57,663 nucleotides of DNA from an uncultured Lachnospiraceae bacterium (GCA_902796425.1 CADBPC010000170.1:1-57663), one strand, 5' to 3'; counted from the first letter of the stretch, positions 8,931 to 19,095 are shown. Numbers and translations are program-made. The notes: generated from the letters alone by a model not told the origin.

Positions 8931-10367
8931 TCATCCGATCGGTGTCAGATTGTACTGTCCGCCCTGTTCTGAGAACAGATTTACCGTTCCGTTTGATATA
9001 TTAACAGCATAAACTCTGCCGGTCGATGCAGTATTTCCTGCCTCATCCACAAGCTGTTCAGAATAAATCAGGAAATTTCCGTAACCCGTTATCTGCCGCA
9101 GCCCCTGATAGGTAAACACAAATCTCGCGTCACCTCTTGCGATTGTGCCGATCGTATCGACAACCTCGCCGCGCCGTATCAGCGCAACAATGATGTAGTT
9201 CGGCCCGTCCGCCTGCGTAACATTCCCGCTGATCGTATAGGAGTACTCGGCATCGGTTATGTCACTGACCTTTCCCGTAGGGCCGACGGCTATAAAGCGA
9301 TATCTCGAGGCCCCGAGCGGAATGGGGATCGGTCCCGTATACTGCTTCGAGTTCTCTGTAGGCACCGTCCCGTCCGTTGTGTAATAAACCACCGAATCCT
9401 CCGGCGCCTCAACCGTAATATCCATCTGCGCCCGGATCGCCCCGGATGCAGGCGAAACCGTCGGCTTTGCCGGTCTGTCGGGACCGATGATATAGGACCC
9501 GCTCACCGGGGAGCTTCGTACTCCGAAGTGATTTACATAAACCGCCGTGACGATATGCTCGCCGGACTCGAGTTTCAGCGGCCCCTGATACAGATTATCA
9601 TCGGTATCGGGCACTTCCCCGTTCAGTGTATAGAACACGGATCCGTTCCCCTGCGCCTCAATCTCGAGATCCACGGCGTCCTCGTACTCACCCGGATCCG
9701 GCGTCAGCACGGGATCGGCGACCATATACTCGCTGTATACCTCCTGCACTGCGGGCTTACCGCAGCCGGCCAGGATATCGGCGATCTTATCATAATCCCC
9801 GTTCTCCGAATACAGCGCAATCAGCCTTCCGTAGGCACTGACCTGTTCCTCCTGGGGAACATCGCTTCGGGAGATCAGCGCATTGAGCGCGTCAATAGCG
9901 CCGGCAGTCAGCCCCGCTTTTTTGAGGTAATCCGCCTTAAGCAGGTAAAGCGTCCTCTGATCCTCGCTGCTTTCGAGGGCGAGCCCTCTGTCGATCATCT
10001 CGGAGGCTTCAAAGTATTCGCCGAGCTCCGAGAGGCGGTATGCTTCGCCGACATAATACGAGACCGTATTGTATCTTTTCTGCCTCCATGCAGCGACGCA
10101 TACACCGACTGCGACCAGCGTGATAATAATTCCGAGCAGGACAAAAGCCGCCTTTTTCTTAAGACGGTTTAACTCCTCGAGCCTTTTTTGCCTGAGCTGT
10201 TCCTTTTTATCTTCCCTGCCTATGTTTTTGCGGATTCCGTCCAGAGTGTTGGCTATACTCTGCTCTATTTTCGTGTCATAGGTGGGCACGATCCTGATAT
10301 CCGCAAAACAGTACTGGCAAAAAAGCGAGCCTTCTTCGATTTCTTTACCACATTTCGGACATTTCAT
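8931..10367 (-). CDS. Zinc-ribbon, single-pass membrane protein with TPR and chitobiase-like domains
   Basis: A 478-residue protein of no assigned function. It opens with a zinc ribbon (C3, C6, C17, C20). A basic coiled stretch follows (about 50-72), then one transmembrane helix (about 73-93). Next come TPR-like helices (about 100-210). Two copies of a beta-rich module follow, with the motifs VFYTLNGEVPDTDDNLYQGP and VVYYTTDGTVPTENSKQYTGP, typical of the chitobiase/beta-hexosaminidase C-terminal (FN3-like) family. The likely topology is a cytoplasmic zinc ribbon with an extracytoplasmic TPR and beta region. Its start overlaps the folD stop by 4 bases (ATGA). A role as an envelope sensor or scaffold is possible but is inference. 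Confidence 0.75.
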   Translation of the reverse strand: MKCPKCGKEIEEGSLFCQYCFADIRIVPTYDTKIEQSIANTLDGIRKNIGREDKKEQLRQKRLEELNRLKKKAAFVLLGIIITLVAVGVCVAAWRQKRYNTVSYYVGEAYRLSELGEYFEASEMIDRGLALESSEDQRTLYLLKADYLKKAGLTAGAIDALNALISRSDVPQEEQVSAYGRLIALYSENGDYDKIADILAGCGKPAVQEVYSEYMVADPVLTPDPGEYEDAVDLEIEAQGNGSVFYTLNGEVPDTDDNLYQGPLKLESGEHIVTAVYVNHFGVRSSPVSGSYIIGPDRPAKPTVSPASGAIRAQMDITVEAPEDSVVYYTTDGTVPTENSKQYTGPIPIPLGASRYRFIAVGPTGKVSDITDAEYSYTISGNVTQADGPNYIIVALIRRGEVVDTIGTIARGDARFVFTYQGLRQITGYGNFLIYSEQLVDEAGNTASTGRVYAVNISNGTVNLFSEQGGQYNLTPIG

Positions 10368-11206
10368 CGAAGCATCTGTGCCTCAACACAGTTGTGCATC
10401 AGCATGGCGACGGTCATGGGGCCGACTCCGCCCGGCACGGGCGTAATCGCGCTGACTGCGGGCAGGACATCTTCATAGTCCACATCGCCGCAGAGCTTGC
10501 CGTCGGCGTCGCGGTCCATTCCGCAGTCGATTACCGCAGCCCCTTCCTTTATATAGCTTCTGTCAAACATCTTTGCCCTGCCGGTAGCGGTTATCAGGAT
10601 ATCCGCCCGCCTGCACACTTCTTTAAGGTCTGCTGTCTTTGAATGCGCAACCGTGACGGTGGCATTCTCTCTGAGCATCAGCATTGCCATAGGCTTGCCG
10701 ACGATATTGCTGCGTCCGACAATGACGCATTCTCTGCCGGCAATCGGTATCTCATACCTTTTCAGCAGCTCGATAATGCCTGCCGGCGTGCAGGACTTAA
10801 GGCCCGGAAGGCCGATCGAAAGAGCGCCGACATTCTGGGGGTGGAACCCGTCCACATCCTTGGACGGGTCGATTGCCCTGATCACGGCATCCGCGTCAAT
10901 ATGGGCCGGAACCGGGAGCTGGACCAGAATTCCGGTCACGTCCTTATCCGCATTCAGTCCTTCGATAACAGACAAAAGCTCCTGCTGCGTCGTGCTCTCG
11001 CCGAGTTCAATCTTTCTCGAGATGATGCCGCAGTATTCGCAGGCCTTCTCCTTGTTTCTGACATAAATCCTGCTGGCCGGATCATTGCCGACCAGTACGA
11101 CGGCGAGCGTAACAGTAATCCCCCGGTCTTTCAGGAGCCGGACCTTTTCCTTTACTTCATCCCGGATAATCCCGGACACTTCCCTGCCGTTAATTATCTC
11201 AGCCAT
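10364..11206 (-). CDS. folD: Bifunctional methylenetetrahydrofolate dehydrogenase/cyclohydrolase
   Basis: Interconverts 5,10-methylene-, methenyl- and 10-formyl-tetrahydrofolate in one-carbon metabolism. At 280 residues it has standard FolD length. The active-site pair is Y48 and K52 (ASRIYVRNKEKAC). The motif VQLPVPAHID (near residue 100) and the cofactor-binding region RECVIVGRSNIVGKPMA are present, as is the C-terminal PVPGGVGPMT signature. It lies 15 bases after the ftsK stop and is translationally coupled to the zinc-ribbon/TPR gene. In a Lachnospiraceae-like host it supplies purine and formate/folate pools; nothing else of the Wood-Ljungdahl pathway is visible here. Confidence 0.95.
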   Translation of the reverse strand: MAEIINGREVSGIIRDEVKEKVRLLKDRGITVTLAVVLVGNDPASRIYVRNKEKACEYCGIISRKIELGESTTQQELLSVIEGLNADKDVTGILVQLPVPAHIDADAVIRAIDPSKDVDGFHPQNVGALSIGLPGLKSCTPAGIIELLKRYEIPIAGRECVIVGRSNIVGKPMAMLMLRENATVTVAHSKTADLKEVCRRADILITATGRAKMFDRSYIKEGAAVIDCGMDRDADGKLCGDVDYEDVLPAVSAITPVPGGVGPMTVAMLMHNCVEAQMLR

Positions 11207-11221
11207 TGATTATCTCCGTTA

Positions 11222-14200
11222 TCAGATATTGTCATCACAATACTGTTCAAATTCCAGTTCGTTCATCAGTATCCGCCTCGGCTTCGTGCCTTCCGCTTCA
11301 CTGACAACTCCTGCCTCCGAGAGCTGGTCCATAATTCTGGCAGCCCTGTTGAATCCGATCCTGAAGCCCCTCTGGAGGAGACCTATGGACGCGGAATTCT
11401 TCTTGATTATGAACTGGCCGGCGTCATGGAACAGGGAATCGATCGCAGGCCCGCTGTTTCCGGTTTCCTGGACGCTGTCATTCTCCTGGCCGCCGCCTTC
11501 CATGCTCTCCATGATCTGCTTTTCAAGTTCACGCGCGCCTTCCGCAGGCTGATTGTGTTCCTTTACGTACTCAACGACGTCCGTGACCTCATCATCCGAA
11601 ACGAACGCTCCCTGGATACGCGCGGGTTTCGGCAGGCCCTGGGGGAAGAACAGCATATCGCCCTTCCCGAGCAGCTTTTCCGCGCCGTACATATCGATAA
11701 TTGTCCTGGAGTCAACGCCCTGGGATACCGCAAAGGCGATACGGCTGGGCATGTTCGCCTTGATCAGTCCCGTAATGACATCGACCGAAGGTCTCTGCGT
11801 CGCAATGACCAGATGAATGCCTGCGGCTCTTGCGAGCTGTGCCAGGCGGCAGATCGCTGTTTCCACGTCATTTTTTGCGACCATCATCAGGTCGGCAAGC
11901 TCGTCGACGATTACCAGGATCTGGGGCATGATCTTCATGTCCGTCTCTTCGCCGGCGTCGATCTTCTGCCTTGCCTTCGCATTATAGCCCTTGATATCCC
12001 TGACGGAGGCCTCCGCAAATTTCCGGTATCTGCTGTCCATCTCGGCCACGGCCCAGTTCAGCGCCGCAGCGGCCTTCTGGGAATCCGTGACAACCGGGAT
12101 CATCAGATGCGGGATGCCGTTATAAACCGACAGCTCGACGACCTTCGGGTCGATCATGATGAACTTTACTTCCTCCGGAGATGCCTTGTAAAGAATACTG
12201 ACAATAATCGTATTGATACAGACGGATTTTCCGGAGCCTGTCGCTCCCGCAATCAGGACATGCGGCATCCTTGCAATATCGGTTACTACTGCCTTGCCCG
12301 CAATATCCTTGCCGACGCCGAAGGAAAGCCTGCTCTTTGCTTCCTCAAAATCCTTCGTAGCGAGGATATCATAGAGTCCGACGATCTGCGTCGTTTTGTT
12401 CGGGACCTCAATGCCGATTGCCGACTTGCCGGGGATCGGCGCCTCTATGCGGATATCCGTGGCTGCAAGCGCGAGCATGATATCGTCCTGAAGACCGACA
12501 ATTTTACTGACCTTCACTCCCTGCTCCGGCAGCAGCTCATATCTGGTAACCGCCGGTCCCTGGGATATATCTGTAATTTTAACGTTGACGCCGAATGTCT
12601 TGAGCGTCTCCTGAAGGCGCATCGCCGTGTCGCGAAGCTCCGCGTCGGTATCCGCGTCATCGGCGCGCATTCCGGGCCGAAGGAGATTCAGCGGAGGATA
12701 CTGGTAGATCCTTCTCTCCTCCTGAACGGGCTCCTGCTTTTCAGGCTCTGTTATGTCTTCTGCCGTAACCTGTACGGTGCTGATGTCGGAAGGTCCTTCC
12801 TCCCTCTCGGTGTGCACGGTGATTTCCTGCAGTGCCGGGGTCACAGTCTCCTCTTTAAGAAGGGGTGTCTGTGCCGGACGGACGATGTCTGCAGCAGGTT
12901 TAGGTTCTGCGGCGGGCGCTGCGGCGGCCTGCGCTGCGAATGTGCCCTGGCGCCGGATATCATAAGGCACCGAAACTTCTTCCGGCTCCGCCTCAACATA
13001 TTCATCCGGAACCGTCTCCGGCTCAGCCTGTGTATATTCGCCGCCGAAGGCAGGTTCCTGACCTGTCCCGGCGCTTACGTAACCTTCGTCTATTTCCTCC
13101 GGCAGGGGATCCGCCCACTCAAGAGAATCCTCTTCGGGATACTCTTCCGGATACATTTCGTAGTAGGAATACTCAGGCGCAGGCTCCTGCCTCTTTTCGG
13201 GCGAAGGCTTTGTAACTGCCGGCGAAGTCTCCCAGTCCGCGGGTGCAGTCTTCCAGTCGTCATAGCCCTGTCCGTGCACCGTTTCCGGCACGGGCCCGGC
13301 GGTCAGCTCCTCCGGAGAGCTTATGCCTTCACTGCCTGCGGGATATCCTGCAGGCTCCGTCTCCTCATAATCCGGTACCGGAGTCTCCGGCACTTCTTCC
13401 CGTGCGGCATCTGTATCCGGAATGTTCTGATAATACGGACGGAAGGTCCTGAAATCCTCCGGACGTATTTCATGAAGATCATTCGACTGTCTGTGAATGA
13501 CAGGCTCTGCAGGCGCATCCTCATAGGATCCGTCGTACACATACTCTCCCGCGCCGAACCTGTGCTGCTGCGGAATGGCTTCCTCATCCCCCGCGGCAAT
13601 CGCTTCCTCGGTGCGTCTTCTGTTGTCATCCTCAATTTTGCGGTACGCTCTGCGGTTTTCCAGGTATTCCTGCCAACTGTCGGATGATGACTGCGACGCT
13701 GCGGCAGCCTTCGGAGGCGTCTGTGCCTTTCGATTCTCCTTCGCGGGGACCTCCTCATTCACCGGGCGGGCACTCAGGCCGCCGTCTGCCGGCGCCGCAG
13801 CGTGCATGGCAACGGCGTCCTTCCTCCAGTCGGGAAATCCTCCCGCATCCTCAAAGTCGTCTGTGAGCAGCGTGTTCCCGATAATACCGCGGTAGGTTAC
13901 CTCCTGGGGCTGACTGTGATAGCCCCTGGAGCTGTTTCTCATATCCCGGAGAATTCTTGCGTTTTCCCTTTCCTCCTCATGGAGTCTTGCAAGCTCCTCC
14001 TGGCGCCTTCTCTGCTCTTCCTGGCGAAGGCGCTGCTCCTCCCTGTTGTAGCGCTTTGTCTGGCGGCCGTCCCAGTATTCGGCATCTTTATAATCCTCCG
14101 GCGCATACAGGTCATCGCCGGTCTCTTCTGCATATTCATCCGGAAATTCATCGTCCGGATAGTCGTTATAATACTGCTGCCTCTGCGCGCGGATCCTTGC

Positions 14201-14974
14201 CTTCTCCTCAAGATGCCCGATGCGGCTTCTTCTTGCCGCGGCGATGATATCCTGGGTAAGATCAACGATGGATCTTCTGGAAATCAGCACAAAACTGATG
14301 ACGATCAGAACGATCTGGACAAAAACCGCTCCGAACATCTTCAGATAATGATACAGCAGGAAGGCGACCGAGCCGGCGATCACACCGCCGCCGTTTTTAT
14401 CGGCGCCGCATCTGCGATAGATATTTCCCGCATTGTAAAGCGGCGTGTTCTTCAAATCCCCTGTGATCAGTTCACAGAATACGCCCAGCACAAGCAGCAG
14501 GATCACCGCTCCCGTAAGTGCCAGCACGGCAGTTTCGTCATCCTGGTTCGCTGTGTAGTAAAGAACTGCAGCAAAAACAAACACCGGCAGAATATATGCC
14601 GGCCAGCCGAACAGTCCGAATGTTATTTTGCTGACAAACGCTCCCACCGTTCCCAGGAGTCCGAAACCGGTGAGAAACAGAAATACCATCAGCGCAAAGA
14701 GTATAACAATAAGAAGGTCCCGTCTTCTGACGGAATCCTCCTCATAGTATTTGCCTGCTGTACTGTAACCGGATGAATACGCCCTGCCTGTTCCCGCGCT
14801 CCTGCGGGCTGTACCGCTGTTTGCCCTGCGGCTTCCCGCTGCCGGCGTAGTGCCGGATGTACGCGCCTTTGTAGTTCTTCCGGATGTATTTTTACCTGCG
14901 GCGCTGCCGCTTCTGCGGGCAGTCCCGCCTGCATTGCTGCGGCGGCTTCCTGCCTTCTGTCCCTGTTCTGCCAT
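11222..14974 (-). CDS. ftsK: DNA translocase FtsK/SpoIIIE, with unusually long linker
   Basis: Septal DNA pump for chromosome segregation, 1250 residues. It has a basic Arg/Ser/Gly/Thr-rich N-terminal tail (1-70). About four transmembrane helices follow (roughly 85-240). A very long acidic Pro/Glu/Ala-rich linker runs from about 240 to 755. The RecA-like motor has Walker A at GATGSGKS near residues 908-915 and a Walker B-type segment at [14 protein letters not shown]-terminal gamma winged helix reads the polar DNA motifs (last 70 residues, ending EQYCDDNI). The linker of roughly 500 residues is much longer than in Bacillus SpoIIIE, but long linkers occur in other FtsK proteins. The gene is 10 bases after yebC, with GAGGACG as ribosome binding site. 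Confidence 0.95.
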   Translation of the reverse strand: MAEQGQKAGSRRSNAGGTARRSGSAAGKNTSGRTTKARTSGTTPAAGSRRANSGTARRSAGTGRAYSSGYSTAGKYYEEDSVRRRDLLIVILFALMVFLFLTGFGLLGTVGAFVSKITFGLFGWPAYILPVFVFAAVLYYTANQDDETAVLALTGAVILLLVLGVFCELITGDLKNTPLYNAGNIYRRCGADKNGGGVIAGSVAFLLYHYLKMFGAVFVQIVLIVISFVLISRRSIVDLTQDIIAAARRSRIGHLEEKARIRAQRQQYYNDYPDDEFPDEYAEETGDDLYAPEDYKDAEYWDGRQTKRYNREEQRLRQEEQRRRQEELARLHEEERENARILRDMRNSSRGYHSQPQEVTYRGIIGNTLLTDDFEDAGGFPDWRKDAVAMHAAAPADGGLSARPVNEEVPAKENRKAQTPPKAAAASQSSSDSWQEYLENRRAYRKIEDDNRRRTEEAIAAGDEEAIPQQHRFGAGEYVYDGSYEDAPAEPVIHRQSNDLHEIRPEDFRTFRPYYQNIPDTDAAREEVPETPVPDYEETEPAGYPAGSEGISSPEELTAGPVPETVHGQGYDDWKTAPADWETSPAVTKPSPEKRQEPAPEYSYYEMYPEEYPEEDSLEWADPLPEEIDEGYVSAGTGQEPAFGGEYTQAEPETVPDEYVEAEPEEVSVPYDIRRQGTFAAQAAAAPAAEPKPAADIVRPAQTPLLKEETVTPALQEITVHTEREEGPSDISTVQVTAEDITEPEKQEPVQEERRIYQYPPLNLLRPGMRADDADTDAELRDTAMRLQETLKTFGVNVKITDISQGPAVTRYELLPEQGVKVSKIVGLQDDIMLALAATDIRIEAPIPGKSAIGIEVPNKTTQIVGLYDILATKDFEEAKSRLSFGVGKDIAGKAVVTDIARMPHVLIAGATGSGKSVCINTIIVSILYKASPEEVKFIMIDPKVVELSVYNGIPHLMIPVVTDSQKAAAALNWAVAEMDSRYRKFAEASVRDIKGYNAKARQKIDAGEETDMKIMPQILVIVDELADLMMVAKNDVETAICRLAQLARAAGIHLVIATQRPSVDVITGLIKANMPSRIAFAVSQGVDSRTIIDMYGAEKLLGKGDMLFFPQGLPKPARIQGAFVSDDEVTDVVEYVKEHNQPAEGARELEKQIMESMEGGGQENDSVQETGNSGPAIDSLFHDAGQFIIKKNSASIGLLQRGFRIGFNRAARIMDQLSEAGVVSEAEGTKPRRILMNELEFEQYCDDNI

Positions 14975-14984
14975 GAATAATTAA

Positions 14985-15725
14985 TTAATCGTCCTCCTCA
15001 CCGGACCAGTTGTGATAAACATTCTGGACATCGTCGCTGTCATCGAGTTTGCTCAGAATAATGTTCAGACCCTTTACGGAGTCCGGATCCTTTACCTCAA
15101 CATAGTTCTGGGGAATCTTGGTTACTTCCGCCGACGCGGTAGCAATATTCGCATCCTGGAGAGCCTTTGTGACCGCCTCAAAATCATCGGGAGATGTCAG
15201 GATCTCAAAGCTGTCCTCTTCCTCCTTCAGATCCTCGGCGCCGGCATCCAGGACAATCATCATCAGGTCGTCGGCAGATAAATCGCAGTCTTCCTTGTCA
15301 ATCAGGATCTGTCCCTTCTCGTCAAACATAAAGGAAACACAGCCGGGTGTACCGATATTGCCGCTTCCCTTGGAGAAGGCTGCCCTTACGTCCGCAGCTG
15401 TGCGGTTCGGGTTGTCGGTCAGCGTATCGACAATGATCGCAACGCCGCCGGGGCCGTATCCTTCGTAAGTATTGTACTGATATGTGACATCGCCCAGATC
15501 GCCTGCTGCCTTCTTGATGCCGCGCTCGATCGTGTCGTTGGGCATATTGTTGGATTTAGCCTTCGCTATTACCTGTGCAAGCTTGAAATTATTGGAAGGA
15601 TCCGGTCCGCCCTCCTTGACAGCCACTGCGATTTCACGTCCGATAATGGTGAAAATCTTACCCTTGGCCGCATCGTTCTTTTCCTTCTTGTGCTTGATGT
15701 TAGCGAATTTTGAATGTCCAGACAT
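14985..15725 (-). CDS. yebC: YebC/PmpR/TACO1 family protein
   Basis: A 246-residue cytoplasmic protein beginning MSGHSKFANIKHKKEKNDAAKGK, the universal YebC N terminus. The family was long annotated as transcriptional regulators (PmpR). More recent work links YebC proteins to translation of proline-rich stretches, as with TACO1 in mitochondria. The three alpha/beta domains appear complete and the C terminus is acidic (SGEEDD). The ribosome binding site AAGGTGG is 9 bases before the ATG. It is immediately upstream of ftsK, whose linker is rich in proline; a functional link is only speculation. Confidence 0.93.
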   Translation of the reverse strand: MSGHSKFANIKHKKEKNDAAKGKIFTIIGREIAVAVKEGGPDPSNNFKLAQVIAKAKSNNMPNDTIERGIKKAAGDLGDVTYQYNTYEGYGPGGVAIIVDTLTDNPNRTAADVRAAFSKGSGNIGTPGCVSFMFDEKGQILIDKEDCDLSADDLMMIVLDAGAEDLKEEEDSFEILTSPDDFEAVTKALQDANIATASAEVTKIPQNYVEVKDPDSVKGLNIILSKLDDSDDVQNVYHNWSGEEDD

Positions 15726-15754
15726 TGATTAAAACCACCTTTCCTGATGAATTC

Positions 15755-16672
15755 TCATGACAGCTTTGTAAACAGCACCCTCTGCACCTGTCTGTCCTTG
15801 ACTGACAGAATCCTTATCCGCCAGCCCTCATACTCGGTGACAAAGTGATCGTTGTCCTGAGGAACTCTTTCCATTATTGACATTAAAAAACCGTTCAGAG
15901 TCTCAAAACGATCATCGTTGAAGGGGATATGGAGCTGAGCCGTGAGTTCCTCGAGCGGAGTCCTTCCTTCCACAATGTATTCGTTTTTGTTTGCCGTAGC
16001 AGTTATATGTGTATCGTCAACATCATATTCATCCATGATATTGCCGACGATCTCCTCCAGTATATCCTCCATGGCAACAAGCCCGGAGGTCTGGCCGTAT
16101 TCATCAACGACAATCGCCATCTGATTCTTTGTCTGCTGCATCTGCCGGAAAAGATCATCGATATTCTTTGTCTCCGGCACGAACAGAGGCTCCCGGAACA
16201 CCTCCGGGATCGAACCGATCTTATCGCCCGCCGCTTCCGGATGATCTTCCCTGTATTTCACAGCGTCCCTCAGATGAACGACACCGATAATGTTGTCGAT
16301 GTTCTCCCTGCAGACGGGAAAACGGCTGTTGCGGGCGTCCAGCATAAAGCTGACCGCTTCACCCAGACTCGCACTGTCGCTGATTGTGATCATGTCATTG
16401 CGGTGAGTCATAATCTCACCGGCTTCTTTATCGGAAAACTCGAAGATATTGGAAATCATCTCCGCTTCCGTCTGCTCAAGCACTCCCTGCTCGTGGCCCT
16501 CACTGAGCATGGAGCGAAGGTCCTCCTCGGTCATATCCGGATCGTCCGGACGACGGGCGCCCGAAAGCCGGATTCCTTTTCTTAAGATATTGACGATCTT
16601 CCAGCATAGATCAATCAGACAAAGCGCAGCGAGAATATAAAGCACAAAATTACCCGGGTCGTCTGGGTCCAT
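15755..16672 (-). CDS. CBS-pair protein of the CorC/HlyC (hemolysin-like) family, short form
   Basis: A 305-residue protein related to magnesium/cobalt efflux CorC and to the cytoplasmic part of CNNM transporters. One hydrophobic segment is seen near the N terminus (about residues 9-28). Then comes the linker motif EMISNIFEFSDKEAGEIMTHR, two CBS domains (about 75-200) and a CorC_HlyC domain with VVDEYGQTSGLVAMEDILEEIVG. The full DUF21 transmembrane domain of CNNM proteins is missing, so the gene encodes the short form. The ribosome binding site GGAGG is 12 bases upstream. It may regulate or assist Mg2+ export, but a direct transport role is unlikely for a single-helix protein. Confidence 0.85.
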   Translation of the reverse strand: MDPDDPGNFVLYILAALCLIDLCWKIVNILRKGIRLSGARRPDDPDMTEEDLRSMLSEGHEQGVLEQTEAEMISNIFEFSDKEAGEIMTHRNDMITISDSASLGEAVSFMLDARNSRFPVCRENIDNIIGVVHLRDAVKYREDHPEAAGDKIGSIPEVFREPLFVPETKNIDDLFRQMQQTKNQMAIVVDEYGQTSGLVAMEDILEEIVGNIMDEYDVDDTHITATANKNEYIVEGRTPLEELTAQLHIPFNDDRFETLNGFLMSIMERVPQDNDHFVTEYEGWRIRILSVKDRQVQRVLFTKLS

Positions 16673-16703
16673 ATAATACTGTTACCTCCGATATGGCAAA
16701 AAA

Positions 16704-18383
16704 TCACATTTTGCCTGATGATACCTCAAAAAGGGCATCTTGTAAATGATCGATCACATCGGAAGCCGTAAGGCTCCTCCTGCCGGTCGTCAAAACGGCG
16801 ATGTCCGCAGACAGTCCGTGAAGGAACACGCCGGCTGCGGCGGCAGCGCTCCCTCCCATGCCCTGGGCGGTAAGACCGCTGATAATTCCCGTAAGGACAT
16901 CACCGGAACCAGCACCGGCAAGTCCGTCGTTTCCCGTTGTGTTCAGGTAGACCTCATCCGATTCGCAGGAAGCGACCATGGTCGCCGCATCCTTTGCGGC
17001 AAGGGTCACATGATACTCGCTGCAGAAATCCCGGATAAGCCGGAGTCTTTTCATTTTGTCTTCTGCAAGCTCGTCTGTATTTACATGCAAAAGCGCAGCA
17101 CATTCGGCAAGATGCGGCGTCAGGATCACCGAAAGCTTTGCTCCTGCCATTTTCAGCAGACGGTACAGATCCTCATCCGCCGAGATAATCCGCAGCGCAT
17201 CCGCATCAATGACCATGCCCTTAAGCCTGTCCCCGCAGGCGGCGGCATATTCAAGAAGATGCCTAACTGTATATACCGCTCTTTTCCCGCGCCCGAGCCC
17301 CGGGCCCACTGCGATTGTATCGCACCACGAAAGTGCACTCTCCAGGGAGCCGGCGCACAAAAGAGGTATGCCGTCTTCCCAGGCTTCTTCATCCGGAAAG
17401 GTGCTGATCAGGGCCTCCGGCACGGACTGCTGAATAATAATTCTGTTGCTTTCCGGTGTAAAGACCCTGACCATTCCTGCGCCTGCGCGGCAGCAGGCTC
17501 TTGCGGAGAGCACCGCGGCGCCGCACATTCCGAAATCTCCCGCGGCAAGAAGAACCTTTCCGAAGCTCCCCTTGTGTCCTGCGGGATTCCTTTCGGGCAG
17601 CTGCAGATCAGTTCTGATCCGCCCAGGCACCCCGGATGATGCCAGATAAGTGAAAATCCCGGGTTTTTGTCCCAGGGATCTGTCGGTAATGCCGATCTGT
17701 GACCTTATCAGTTCACCGCACGCTGCCCGTCCGGGATAGAGGAAATGCCCTGCCTTATAATAGGAAAAAGTCACCGTTATATCCGCACGGACACATTCTC
17801 CGGGAATGCTCCCGTCGGCGCCCGAAACTCCGCTCGGGATATCCACCGATACGACGAGCGCGCCTTCCCGGCGAAGGCGGTTAATCTCTCTTATTGCTTC
17901 CAGGGCCCTGCCTTCCGGCTTTCCGTGAAAGCCCGTCCCGAAAAGTGCATCGATTACCGCAAAGGGAACCCTTCCTTCCGGGATACTGTACTCGTCAGTC
18001 TTTCTGCAGGGCACTCCGTAATACTCCGCTGCCTTCTGCTGCACAGCGCCCTCCGATTCAGGGGAAGGCACGTCTGTCAGCCAGACCGTCGCCCTGATTC
18101 CCCTTTCCGCAAGTATCCTTGCGGCTGCAATTCCGTCGGCGCCGTTATTGCCCCTTCCGGCAAATACATAGACCGTCTCCGGTGCCGGGTTCCTCCTGCC
18201 TTCAAGCGCCCCGCTCACTGCATCGGCAACGGAAAGCGCCGCTCTCTCCATCAGCACAGCGGAAGAAATACCTGCTTTTTCTATCGTATTCTGATCCGCT
18301 TCCTTCATCCCTGCGGGCGAAATCAGATATTCTCTGTACAGGACCCTTTCCCCCGCGGATCCTGCCGAATCATTTCTGCGCAT
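16704..18383 (-). CDS. nnr: Bifunctional NAD(P)HX epimerase/ADP-dependent NAD(P)HX dehydratase
   Basis: Repairs damaged hydrated NADH/NADPH. The 559 residues contain a YjeF N-terminal epimerase domain, with VYVFAGRGNNGADGIAAARIL near residue 75 and a VDIPSGVSGADG motif. A ribokinase-like dehydratase domain follows, with AGDFGMCGAAVLSARAC, VGPGLGRG and the catalytic-site stretch NTTGNDGLAGAGSGDVLTGIISG. The start MRRNDSAGS is supported by GAGGAAAAG five bases upstream. It overlaps the end of rex by 14 bases, implying that NAD(H) repair is co-expressed with a NADH/NAD+ sensor. Domain order and length match the fused bacterial enzyme. Confidence 0.94.
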   Translation of the reverse strand: MRRNDSAGSAGERVLYREYLISPAGMKEADQNTIEKAGISSAVLMERAALSVADAVSGALEGRRNPAPETVYVFAGRGNNGADGIAAARILAERGIRATVWLTDVPSPESEGAVQQKAAEYYGVPCRKTDEYSIPEGRVPFAVIDALFGTGFHGKPEGRALEAIREINRLRREGALVVSVDIPSGVSGADGSIPGECVRADITVTFSYYKAGHFLYPGRAACGELIRSQIGITDRSLGQKPGIFTYLASSGVPGRIRTDLQLPERNPAGHKGSFGKVLLAAGDFGMCGAAVLSARACCRAGAGMVRVFTPESNRIIIQQSVPEALISTFPDEEAWEDGIPLLCAGSLESALSWCDTIAVGPGLGRGKRAVYTVRHLLEYAAACGDRLKGMVIDADALRIISADEDLYRLLKMAGAKLSVILTPHLAECAALLHVNTDELAEDKMKRLRLIRDFCSEYHVTLAAKDAATMVASCESDEVYLNTTGNDGLAGAGSGDVLTGIISGLTAQGMGGSAAAAAGVFLHGLSADIAVLTTGRRSLTASDVIDHLQDALFEVSSGKM

Positions 18384-19017
18384 TCTTTTCCTCGTATCTG
18401 CGTATGCTGTAGGTCAGCCTCATCAGGGAATCCGACAGATGGACATTCTCCACCTGGATCCTGTCCGGAACCTGCAGGTCTATATGCGCGAAGTTCCAGA
18501 TCGCGCTGATCCCGGTGCCGCTGACCATTTCCGCCACTTTGACAGCCGCGGTCCGGGGAATGGCAAGGACAACAATTTCGATGTCATTATTTTCGATAAA
18601 GCTGACCAGCTCATCCATCGGATACACCTTGATACCGCCCAGTGTCCTGCCGTGCAGCTCTTCATTCGCATCAAAGGCCGCCTGGAAAAAGAAGCCCCTG
18701 TTCTTAAAATTCATGTAGTTGATCAGAGCGGAGCCAAGATTGCCTGCCCCGACAAGAACAAGCCTGTGATCTCTGTCAAGTCCGAGTATTTTTCCTATTT
18801 CTTCATGAAGATATTCAACGTTATACCCGTATCCCTGCTGGCCGAACCCGCCGAAGTGGTTAAAATCCTGACGTATCTGGGAAGCAGTTACGCGCATTAT
18901 TCTGCTGAGCTCCGCGGACGATATTCTTTCGATCCCCTGGTCCTTGATGTCCCCGAGATATCTGTAGTAGCGTGGAAGTCTTGATACGACTGCCTGTGAG
19001 ATTTCTCTGTTTTCCAC
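18370..19017 (-). CDS. rex: Redox-sensing transcriptional repressor Rex
   Basis: NADH/NAD+-responsive repressor of fermentation and respiration genes in Gram-positive bacteria; 215 residues. An N-terminal winged helix (ELSRIMRVTASQIRQDFNHFGGFG) precedes the Rossmann fold (VLVGAGNLGSALINY near residue 84). The signature QGYGYNV, the C-terminal dimer helix and the VLAIP strand are present. The start codon is GTG at 19017 with AGGAG seven bases upstream. It is the first gene of the long minus-strand run and is divergent from an ABC-F gene. A Rex operator (TTGTGAA-n4-TTCACAA type) was not found in the shared 114-base promoter region, so autoregulation is not supported by sequence. Confidence 0.95.
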   Translation of the reverse strand: MENREISQAVVSRLPRYYRYLGDIKDQGIERISSAELSRIMRVTASQIRQDFNHFGGFGQQGYGYNVEYLHEEIGKILGLDRDHRLVLVGAGNLGSALINYMNFKNRGFFFQAAFDANEELHGRTLGGIKVYPMDELVSFIENNDIEIVVLAIPRTAAVKVAEMVSGTGISAIWNFAHIDLQVPDRIQVENVHLSDSLMRLTYSIRRYEEKNAQK

Positions 19018-19079
19018 TTTGTTACTCCTGTGTATTTCGTGCAGCTAAGGACTTCTCCCCCATGCTGCGCATAAAATGC

Positions 19080-19095
19080 TATAATAGTATACTAT
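19080..19095. promoter_or_regulatory. Divergent rex/ABC-F promoter region with a 12-bp palindrome
   Basis: A TATAAT -10 box reads on the plus strand (19080-19085) toward the ABC-F gene. It overlaps a perfect 12-bp palindrome, ATAGTATACTAT (19084-19095). The minus strand also shows TATTAT-like boxes here toward rex. No good -35 hexamer was seen on either side. The AT-rich palindrome is placed where a bound protein would block both promoters, but the regulator is unknown. Confidence 0.45.

Noticed and set aside
11426..13687. A 753-codon open frame on the plus strand opposite ftsK
   Set aside because: It is antisense to a clear FtsK, has no recognisable domain or ribosome binding site, and its composition (rich in Arg, Leu, Cys, Ile) is that of a GC-driven shadow frame.
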